From NCBI RefSeq assembly GCF_001949145.1, contig NW_019091597.1:34271-48073 (forward strand): DNA of 13,803 nt, in the 5' to 3' direction. The notes below the pieces were generated by a model. That model was not told where the DNA came from, did no database searches, and saw only the letters and a program-made list of their open reading frames with translations. This document shows, piece by piece, positions 1 to 6,780 of the stretch. The first letter of the stretch is position 1. Every line of letters begins with the position of its first letter. This DNA comes from Acanthaster planci. Taxonomy: Eukaryota > Echinodermata > Asteroidea > Valvatida > Acanthasteridae. A program made the position numbers and the translations under genes.

Positions 1-867
1 CCGCTCATCCTTGCTCAAGGTTAATAAATATATATTTGTGGGGTTGGGCCAGGTCAATTCCATCCCTGATCCGGCCGGTTACTGGGTCCACCACAAGAGG
101 TGTCAGTTGCATTCGCCACAGTATTATTCCTAATGCACTTGACCGTGCTCTGCTTCAGCTTATCTTTACTGAGCATAATGGAAAGTTTGTGTGGCCTCAA
201 AGAGAAACTTTCACTACCTGTATGTTAGTTAAACTGGCACTACAAATTACTCAAACATACCTAATCGATATACGCGAAATCAATCGTTTGTAATGAGAAT
301 CATGAATTTTCCCTGTATGTTCTCAAACTTCCAGGAACTTTGCAGTTAAACACGCCATTACCCTGGCAGTGCAAAGTATAGTTCACGGCTTAAAGTACTG
401 TAACGAGTATACGATATCAACCCGCGGATATCGATGACGCTTGCTGAGATACCTGCTTCACCCACAGTAGTGATGTCGCCACACACTTTTAGGAGGACAG
501 GCCTTCACGTCAAAGCCCGGTAGACTTCACGGATGGGAAAAGGGGAAGGGAGGGGTAGGACGTTAGGCGCACAACGCATGGGGAAAAATTGAAATTGGGC
601 AGTTGAAATAATCCCAGTCTGTCCTAAAGTCTGATCCTAAACCTTTACTCTGAGGCGGAATCCCTAAGACAGACAAAGGCAGACAATTCATAAGCAGTGG
701 AGAAATATTTCTAGAATTCTCAATTATGCTTTTGATTTATTTACATCCAAAATCATCCTTCAAGTTCAAGTGATTTTTCTTTTCAGGTGAGGTGAATTCA
801 GCCTGATATGCCCCTTCGTTTAATCTACGCCTCAATATTATTGCTGCAACTGCTGGTGTAGCCATTA

Positions 868-955
868 AGACTGGTAGCCAGTCTACTGTCCATTACTGGA
901 CGGATCGAGCCCAGTCTAATGTGGCTTTTGCGAACCCGGGTTTCCCGGGTTCGCA
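868..955. repeat. Cluster of short perfect hairpins
   Basis: Three hairpins lie within 90 bases. At 868-884, AGACTGG and CCAGTCT flank a 3-base loop. At 888-901, GTCCA and TGGAC flank a 4-base loop. At 929-955, perfect 12-base arms TGCGAACCCGGG and CCCGGGTTCGCA flank TTT. The last is the strongest simple fold noticed in the window. CCAGTCTA also recurs in direct orientation (around 878 and 911). The cluster could be a foldback element or part of an unknown repeat. No target-site duplication was found. Confidence 0.6.
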
Positions 956-1166
956 TTCAAGACCACCCCACCTAGTTTATGGCCTTTCTAATGGTAAACG
1001 ACCCACGATATAATGGCTTCAATCAGTACACGGCCATGTGTGTCCACTTTTAGGTCTGATTTACGGCGGTGTGGTTTGTTTGCAGTAGGCACTGTATGTG
1101 TGGTTGCGGCGCGGCCTGGCTGCAGGCAGGAAAGTGTGGTAGTGAACTTACGTGTGAGTGATCAAC

Positions 1167-1233
1167 GTATGTACATGTACAGTNGCACATGTACTGTACA
1201 TGTACCTGTACATGCACATGTACATGTGGGTAC
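1167..1233. repeat. ACATGTAC palindromic simple-repeat cluster
   Basis: Overlapping copies of the palindromic units ACATGT and GTACATGTAC are separated by one to four bases. An ambiguous base (N) at 1184 falls inside the cluster, as expected where a self-complementary repeat is hard to resolve. Smaller clusters of the same unit lie at about 9332-9355 and 13264-13322. Frames crossing it on both strands give histidine/valine runs that are repeat artefacts. Confidence 0.8.
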
Positions 1234-1304
1234 TTGTCATTGTGTGACCACTTGCATGAAATTCCGCAATAATTCATGGCCAATATACAGCGCAATTTGG
1301 ATGG

Positions 1305-1439
1305 TCAAGATGTAATATTTCTTGTGTATTCGAAAACAACATTACTTCTTATAAGTTCAATTGTTTTTCTTTCCTCGGTTGTTTCAAACAGATTTATTAA
1401 ATACTTATTTGTTTAAACCAGTTAGAATTTTTTGTCCAT
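1305..1439 (-). pseudogene. Possible short remnant downstream of the ATPase
   Basis: A single minus-strand frame of 45 codons starts with ATG at 1439, two bases after the ATPase stop (1442-1444), and ends at TGA (1305-1307). It is interrupted only by two early TAA codons. The later part is polar and reads like protein (for example LINLFETTEERKTIELIRS). The tight spacing mirrors the junction between capsid and ATPase genes, which suggests one more gene in the same block. I do not recognise the family and the frame is short, so chance is a real alternative. Confidence 0.25.
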
Positions 1440-1441
1440 TT

Positions 1442-2056
1442 TCATTGAAGTGAAAAATCGATCAGTGGTTTGGTATTTAAAATCAATTTACTAAACCTCA
1501 CGTCCCTCAAGTGCTTTTTAATTGAGGCCCTTTTTTCGTCGGGTACTACAAGCATTGATCAAATGAATTTCGATCTTTACAATAAAACATAGCAATCCAA
1601 GCCGTGTTCTCACGGTAGTCCTTCAACACAGAGTTGTACTTTTGCGACAATAACCAACATGAATGGTTAAAATGCCTACCGCTGAAAGCCATTTTAAATA
1701 AGGCACATGTACTGCTTCCTTTAAATTTGTACGATATTTGAGAACTGATCGGCAGCACAATCGTTCACGGTAAATAAAGTGCATGTACCATCGATCATTT
1801 TTTGATATAATTCAATAGCCTCGTTTAATCCGAGTTTCTCCCGATCTAGATTACATAGATGTACATTTTCGTCTGTTTATATCCATAGAAGATTTAAATA
1901 AGTCTTATTTTTAAACAGCGTCGGGCAAATAATTATAATTGCCTCGAATACAAACTTGTACTCAGTTTCTAGTAAATCTAATATCCACTGGGTTTTCCCA
2001 CTTCCCGTTTTACCTACGATTAACGCACAGTGTGGCTTCTTGTACATCAGGTTCAT
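1442..2056 (-). pseudogene. Genome-packaging ATPase (FtsK/HerA type), broken
   Basis: This would be the motor that drives viral DNA into the capsid by ATP hydrolysis. From the ATG at 2054-2056 the frame shows a perfect Walker A motif, GKTGSGKT (1991-2014), after a short beta strand (CALIV). The Walker B position reads LFTVNDCAAD, with Asn (1763-1765) where the family has Asp. A frame change follows, and the next segment (to 1546) carries the conserved block AFSGRHFNHSCWLLSQKYNS and then LKDYRENTAW. The last segment, in a third frame, ends RFSKLIL and stops at 1442-1444. An in-frame TAA lies at 1877-1879. The span of about 205 codons is close to full length for this compact family. The start is 6 bases after the capsid-gene stop, so the two were probably expressed together. 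At least two frame changes, the early stop and the Walker B change make it non-functional. Confidence 0.88.
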
Positions 2057-2062
2057 ACTTTT

Positions 2063-3483
2063 TTAATAAACCAAGCTTTTAAATTTCCCGTCCTCTACCG
2101 TCAATTGCGCGTCCATCACCAAAAACACGTACATTGCCAACTGGCCCGCAGTTTCTGCTTCCCTTTCCATCTGTATCGATATGTCACCTCCATCTCCCAA
2201 GGGGTGACCCAACCCGTGTGATGCATTGTCGTCCGAATTCCTAAAATTCATCCAAAGTCCGTATTTGTCCTTTAGATACTCGGCCATGCCAACACCAGTC
2301 AAGTTTAGATCCTTTACTACCGATCGAGCTGATTCAGTATCCGATCACCGAAGTATTTGTTAAATTCGGCAAGTGTTGATATTCAAATAGCACTTGCGAA
2401 TGCAGCTGATTTGGTTTACCCTCTACCATGACTACAGTTTTAGTGACATGCGGGTTGTAAAATCTCTGGGAGTTCTTTACATTTGGATCCTTGAACAGGA
2501 TCAAGACGGCTTTTAGACTTTTAATCGTTTGATCAATGCTGATGTTCCATGACGTGTCTGACTTGTTACCGCTTGTTTCTTCCAAGAATAAATTTGGTCA
2601 AATAGATTATACATGGGCCTTTTATTATTCACTTCTTTATCCTGGGGAAACCTCTCAGTGAAACACTGTTTTCCAGAGGTGCCCAGCAATTACAATAAAA
2701 TCAGTTAAGCCCATCAAATATTATAAAATACTAAATATCCAGAAAATAAACTGTACTACTTAAGAAACCAAAGATTGTGCTTTTGCCTCATAGATTGTGC
2801 CAGGTCTCGATTGGCAACGACTTCGTATTCTAGGGTCAGGTCTGAAATGCCGTACTCTGCGTTTGTATCTGTCGAATTGACCACTTTGTCGTGATTGTTA
2901 AATGTAAGTTGGTACGTTAGAGGTTCTTTAAAACCTGAGGAGTAAAACGGCCCGTGATCTGTCAATGGTGGCGTGTCCAAAGTAATCGCGTATCTATTTT
3001 TAAAAGCGTCTGCGACAGCTTTGTCTTTACCGTCGTTTGCAGCTTCGTTTTTGTCGGCTGCTCCCAGTCTCAATTTGGCCACGTTTTCCCGTTCCATGCC
3101 AAAATAAGCCATATTTTTGTCTGCGACGCGGGTAGCCAATTATCTTTAAAATTGTGAAGCACGTCTGCGTCTCTGTAACTCGCGATTTTGTTATCCTGTA
3201 GACTGACGTTTATTTCAGAGATCAAGTTTCTTGACACGTTATTATACTCGGTGCGATTGTCGTCCGAACCACCGTCTAGGTCCAACTTAAAAGCTAACTT
3301 TGCGGTGCCCGGAACAATTGCGTCGTCTGTGCCCAATGCGGGAAATTTTACGTTTAGCGTACGGCCTACAGCGATGTTACTTGGATTGTGCGTAATAGTG
3401 ACTTGGCGTCTTTCGCCTTTGGTGGCGCGAGGCGCTTTGAGCCTGCTGCTCGTGTATAGCTTTTTGGTGCACTGCTGTGACAT
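2063..3483 (-). pseudogene. Major capsid protein (double jelly-roll type), broken
   Basis: This is the main virion shell protein of Polinton/adintovirus-like elements, recognised by conserved blocks in the right order across four segments. Segment 1 (3483 to about 3130) has RLKAPRATKGERRQVTITHN and VPGTAKLAFKLDL. Segment 2 (about 3130-2756) has LTDHGPFYSS, LTYQLTFNN and the STD block. Segment 3 (2585-2334) has NKSDTSWN, RFYNPHVTKTVVMVEGKPNQ. Segment 4 (about 2340-2063) has KYGLWMNFRNSDDN and AETAGQLAMYVFLVMDAQL. Frame changes lie near 3125 and 2340. About 130 bases of AT-rich sequence with no matching protein interrupt it around 2628-2755. Without that insert, about 430 codons remain, near the family's usual length. 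The ATG at 3481-3483 follows an AT-rich leader and precedes MSQQ. The jelly-roll fold is inferred from family knowledge, not seen directly. Confidence 0.88.
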
Positions 3484-3485
3484 TT

Positions 3486-3500
3486 TCTTAATATATACGA
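3486..3500 (-). promoter_or_regulatory. TATA-like element upstream of the capsid gene
   Basis: The 49-base gap between the small membrane gene (ends 3533) and the capsid ATG is almost pure A/T. On the minus strand it contains GTATATATTAAG a few bases before the ATG. It could be a promoter or a TATA-like site giving a short leader. No experimental or comparative support is available here. Confidence 0.3.
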
Positions 3501-3532
3501 TTTTTAATTTAAGGGTTTTTAAAGTTTAAGTT

Positions 3533-3777
3533 TTAAAAATAAGTAAAAATCTTAAAGAAGAAAGATAGCACAATCAACAATACACCGGATGCAAAAAACA
3601 TGTATTCATATTTGCCCAATAAATTGCACTTAAGAAATGTATCGTGTCGCATTTCTGCTAAACAATTTTGAATCTCTAAAAGCATGTCCCCCGGTGATCA
3701 ACGTCAGCACGCATGTCTCCAAGCATTTGTTCGATGTTGCTTTGGTCAGCTTGGATTTCAGCCAATTGGTGTTCCAT
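3533..3777 (-). pseudogene. Small protein with helical head and C-terminal membrane segment, frameshifted
   Basis: From ATG at 3775-3777 the first frame reads MEHQLAEIQADQSNIEQMLG, a charged, heptad-like helix that suggests a short coiled coil. Around a G-run (about 3690) the frame changes. The second part, beginning GDMLLEIQNCLAEMRHD, continues the helix, then runs into a hydrophobic segment (MFFASGVLLIVLSFFF) and a short basic tail, stopping at 3533-3535. Together it is about 80 residues, a tail-anchored or single-pass membrane protein. It sits between a two-membrane-segment protein and the capsid gene in the same orientation, so a role in the virion or its membrane association is possible (inference). 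I do not recognise a named family. It is broken by one frame change. Confidence 0.55.
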
Positions 3778-3800
3778 ATTTACAATAAAGCAAGTTAAAT

Positions 3801-4224
3801 TTAAGCAAAACGATACACTAAAAAAACAATAATTGCACTACCCCCCAAGATCCATACAAATTCGCGAATTTTTTGATCTTCCGAAGGTACTTAAGAATCG
3901 GATAGCTTGGGTTCGGGTGGTAGAGGCAATATGTGCTTGTTTACCCGTTAATTCTGAATATGCTCGTAAGGCTTCGTCTACGTTTACAAAAGTCTGCTGA
4001 CTTGAACGTTCCTGTCGCATACGCTTGTTTAAAAAGTCTAGCATGTGCACGCAATTTTCTTCCCACTTTTGTTTCGCTGAAGCTAATTGTTCCAACGCGA
4101 AGTCGTGTCATTTACGTTCTCCGTCTACTTGATGTTTAGCGAAACTGCTAAGCAAAAAATTTGAACCCGTAAATGCCAGAGCGTTGACTATCGCTCCACC
4201 GATCATCATTAAAGCACTAGCCAT
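3801..4224 (-). pseudogene. Two-membrane-segment accessory protein of the element, broken
   Basis: From ATG at 4222-4224 the protein begins with a glycine-rich hydrophobic segment (MASALMMIGGAIVNALAF). A charged central helix follows, including HMLDFLNKRMRQERSSQQTF, then a linker and, in another frame, a C-terminal membrane segment (FVWILGGSAIIVFLVYRFA) ending at 3801-3803. It is about 140 residues long. Its breaks are an in-frame TGA after residues GERK, compatible with CGA-to-TGA decay at a CpG site; a frame change near 3930; and another TAA before the C-terminal segment. I believe related small proteins occur beside the capsid gene in other cnidarian Polinton-like elements, but no name or function is assigned. 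A membrane-active or minor virion role is inference only. Confidence 0.62.
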
Positions 4225-4255
4225 TTTATTTTATAAAGATTTTGATTTAAAAAAA
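4225..4255. promoter_or_regulatory. Compact divergent promoter region
   Basis: Only 31 bases separate the leftward ATG at 4224 from the rightward integrase ATG at 4256. The stretch is nearly all A/T and contains TATAAA at 4232-4237 on the plus strand, about 20 bases before the integrase ATG. It is the only non-coding DNA between the two divergent genes, so any promoter for either must lie here or inside the genes. This is inferred from position and composition. Confidence 0.4.
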
Positions 4256-4669
4256 ATGGATAAATCAATAGACCAAAAACTATCAAAGTTGTTTTACAGC
4301 CCACAGGGGTACTGGAAAGGTGAAAGCGTCGTAGATCATTTAGCACAAATAAACGGGTGCAGACAAGTCGACAGTTAGATCCTGGTTAAAAAAGGAGGCA
4401 AATGGGCAAATTTATTTACCGCAGACGTGCTGATTAGAGATTAATACTATCCGGGCGAGCAGGAACGTGGCACCGTTAAAAGGGCAACCGATATCGTCTG
4501 GTCAGTAGACGTTTACCAAGTGGAAAAACGCATGAGTCAATTCAAACGAGTCAATGGCAAAAAAGTGAAAACGGGGCCTACTCTGTTAAACGGGCCCAAA
4601 TGGACTTTTGTTAGGCAAGAACTTCAAGTGATACCCGAAGACACCGAATTACTTCCCGAAGAAAGCTAA
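4256..4669 (+). pseudogene. Retrovirus-like (Polinton) integrase, catalytic core deleted
   Basis: This would be the enzyme that inserts the element into host DNA. The first frame begins at ATG 4256 (MDKSIDQKL) and contains the N-terminal block LFYSPQGYWKG. A one-base frame change near 4358 continues it as SWLKKEANGQIYLPQT (to about 4427). Then the sequence jumps directly to the C-terminal part: YYPGEQERG, a block with KRATDIVWSVDVYQVEK, and WTFVRQELQVIPEDTELLP, ending at TAA 4667-4669. In intact relatives the DDE catalytic core lies between the IYLP block and the YYPGE block. Here it is wholly absent, so the gene is 414 bases instead of roughly 1 kb. A TAA at 4442-4444 sits at the deletion junction. 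The gene diverges from the structural block and converges on PolB with only 10 bases between their ends. Confidence 0.85.
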
Positions 4670-4679
4670 TTTTTAAAAT

Positions 4680-6780
4680 TTAACTGCGCAAAAACCGAAT
4701 TAAGAGCCTGTTCTTTGTTTTGTTTTTAAAATTTGACTGATATACCCATTCGTAAATGAACGAAACGCGCAATTTCTTCGACTTGTTGCCTTGCACAACT
4801 TGCCTGGGGCGTTCTACGTCAGTCGCCTTAAATCCGCAAATGGCCGATTGACAGTGTCCACAAGCTAACGTATCAGTGCCATTCGGTAATATGTACTGCT
4901 TCGTGTCTAAGGGGGACATATTTAGTTTATTTTGCGAGATTGTGATGCTTGTCTGATCTAAATAGCTTTTGTTTATTATAATTCTGTACCCGTTAAAATA
5001 AGCATCTTTGATAAGCCTCGTGCGATAAGTGTTTTTCGGTTACCACATTAGTGACTCCTTTTGCTTTTCTCTTTTAAATTTTATTCTTCAGTTAAAATGG
5101 AGTACATTTTTGGTCGAATACAAATAGCTTCCTTTATCACTTCGCCACCAAATTCGTCTTTCGTGTTACCAATTACGTTTTAGTTTTTAGGGTCGTAAAG
5201 CGCGTGCGTAGACGAGTAATTCGAAAAGTCAAACAGGGCAGTTTTCTTACTCAAGTAGCCGTTTAAATCGTCAGTTGGAATCTCAGCTAGTAAACTGTCG
5301 GTGTTTGTGTACAATAGACGTAGAAATCGTACATTAAGGTCTTAGATAAACCCAACACGCTTACGCCGCAGTAAATGGGCTTATTCGGCAGCGTAGTCGA
5401 TTTATAGTTTGGTTTAAAAGTTAGTTTCTTATACCTTTCTGCGTCTTGGAGGTCTCTCAATAGATGTCCGTTAATGCCAAACCTCACGTTTTCCATCGTC
5501 GTGCCAAATACCGAATTGTTCATCAATATTGAGAAGTCTTTCTCAAAATTGGACTTGGCTATTTTACGCAATTCGGTATTTTATCGATGTAACTCTTCAT
5601 CCAAGGCGCCTGTTTTAACGACATTACGCGGTGAACGTCTTTTAACTGGAGACCGAGTTGCAGGTACTTTTGTAACGTCCGAAAGTGAACCACGTGTTTA
5701 TGTTTTAAGCCTAAAGTGGCTACGAGTCTATCTACTGAAGTTGCTTGCTCACCGTTACTTATCAAGTTACTTTGATAATCTGATAACCATTCATTTGGTA
5801 TTGACATATTCTCAGGTGCCAGTGGGAAGTCATTGTGCAAAGAATGTAAAACTTTTGGGAATTTAAGGTCACTTCAAACATGAAACCCTGTAAATCATTT
5901 GGGGAAAGTCTAGAAATGTATTCAGCGCTAACTTGTTAAGTCCTTGACCCACTGAAACTCGCCCGCGGGTAACGATTGGTTCATGGCCCTGCCATACAAA
6001 TTATTCGCGTCTAAATACATGATATAACAAGTCGTTTTTTTCAGGATCATAGTCTTTTAAATCGGGTTATTTGCTTTGGCATAACGCTTTGCACCCACGC
6101 TTGAAATGCCGCCTCGTTTGGCCCTTTTAAAAATATGTGTTTATCAATGTCTCTCAATAGGTCCAATTTAACCCCGGAGTGTTTGAACAAGCATCCCACA
6201 ATAAACCCGGTGAAGTGTAATAGTTGGCTGGGTCAAGGCCATAGTTTCTTTTACACACTTGACGGAAGTTCTCAAATACACCCGCCAGTAGTAGTACATC
6301 CGTTTCTACGTATAAGTCGTGGTAGTCTCCGAGATTTTAACAATCAAAAGTTTGATTGTACGTCGCTTGTACGTATTCTATTTCTATAATTTTCTTTTGC
6401 TCTAAGCTACTATAAAATGCGTCTCTTGGTGGTAAGTTAATCTCTTCAAATCGATCAAAAGAGTTGATATATTCGTACGGATAAATTCCCTTTTCTGAAA
6501 GCTTGTCGGTGTCATTTGGAAATCTTGCGCGAAGTAACTTGAAATCATCCGGGGAACAATTTTTAACCAACCGATCGAGTGAAGCAGCCATGAAATGCAA
6601 TGAGTCGAGAAACCGAAGTTGCCCAAAGCTAAACGAAATGTAATTTTCGTTGTTTTTAGCAATTACTTTAATCTCCTTCCCTTGACTCCTGACAGATAAA
6701 ATAGGTCCGTTTTCAAGGCATTTTGCTCAAACTACATGCGATTACACGGCCATCAAGTTTTTTCTGAAAAATTATCATAC
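4680..6780 (-). pseudogene. Protein-primed family B DNA polymerase, N-truncated and broken
   Basis: This is the replicative polymerase of Polinton/adintovirus-like elements (DNA_pol_B_2 type). In order on the minus strand: an exonuclease-region block with FGQLRFLDSLHFM and YPYEYINSFDRFEE (to 6337); after an in-frame TAA (6337-6339), DYHDLYVETDVLLLAGVFEN; a KRGGISSVGAKRYAKANN block in a shifted frame; motif A as YLDANNLYG (DANNLYG at 5991-6011); HVVHFRTLQKYLQLGLQL and SLKQAPWMKSYID; motif B as MNNSVFGTTMENVR (5482-5523); motif C as YTNTDS (5294-5311), where the family has YxDTDS; then IRPKMYSI and a C-terminal block with YILPNGTDTLA (near 4880). Further stops lie at 5180-5182 and 5081-5083. 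There are at least six frame changes. The coding match fades near 6770, so the N-terminal part with the first exonuclease motif is missing. Whether the last 55 codons to 4680 belong to the gene is uncertain. Confidence 0.9.

Larger units (their letters stand above)
1..1304. other. Host intergenic DNA, left flank
   Basis: No gene is recognised. The longest plus-strand frames (36-293 and 1013-1315) resemble no family I know, and the second runs through a simple repeat. A stretch of about 70 codons at roughly 804-1013 is open on the plus strand just after a polypyrimidine tract ending in TTTTCAG (about 775-785), which would serve as a splice acceptor. No homology is seen, so it is not called as an exon. 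Short inverted repeats occur at 412-433, 868-884 and 929-955. An ACATGTAC-rich cluster lies at 1167-1233. Confidence 0.5.
1305..6780. mobile_element. Degraded Polinton/Maverick-like (adintovirus-like) endogenous element
   Basis: The defining gene set of a Polinton-type element lies in about 5.5 kb: a protein-primed family B DNA polymerase, a retrovirus-like integrase, a double-jelly-roll-type capsid protein and an FtsK/HerA-type packaging ATPase, with two small membrane proteins between them. Layout: the capsid-ATPase block reads leftward on the minus strand, the integrase diverges from it, and the polymerase converges on the integrase. Every recognised gene is broken. The polymerase lacks its N-terminus and the integrase its catalytic core. 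No terminal inverted repeats were found near 1300-1450 or 6750-6900, so both limits are those of recognisable coding sequence, not element ends. Complete Polintons are usually 15-20 kb (established knowledge), so much is missing. Family identity is by recognition of motifs, not by a search. Confidence 0.88.

Noticed and set aside
36-293. 85-codon plus-strand frame near the left edge
   Set aside because: No recognisable domain, signal or codon pattern, and its length is within chance expectation for the region.
412-433. 7-base inverted repeat CGATATC/GATATCG
   Set aside because: Too short to support more than chance; noted only in the flank description.
513-526. 14-base sequence AAGCCCGGTAGACT repeated at 7690-7703
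   Set aside because: A shared 14-mer is not rare in a window this size and the surrounding bases do not align, so it is not called as a repeat flanking the element.
1013-1315. Overlapping long frames on both strands around the N at 1184
   Set aside because: They run through the ACATGTAC palindrome cluster; the His/Val-rich translation is a repeat artefact and includes the ambiguous base.
2030-2221. Plus-strand frame over the capsid 3' end
   Set aside because: It is antisense to the recognised capsid/ATPase sequence and has no motif of its own.
3188-3529. 113-codon plus-strand frame
   Set aside because: It is antisense to the capsid N-terminal segment, whose minus-strand reading carries the conserved blocks.
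5474-5866. 130-codon plus-strand frame, the second longest open frame in the window
   Set aside because: It is antisense to PolB, including motif B at 5482-5523, and shows no family resemblance.
6402-6662. 86-codon minus-strand frame overlapping the PolB exonuclease region
   Set aside because: It is an alternative frame of the same strand; the frame open from 6726 to 6337 holds the conserved blocks.
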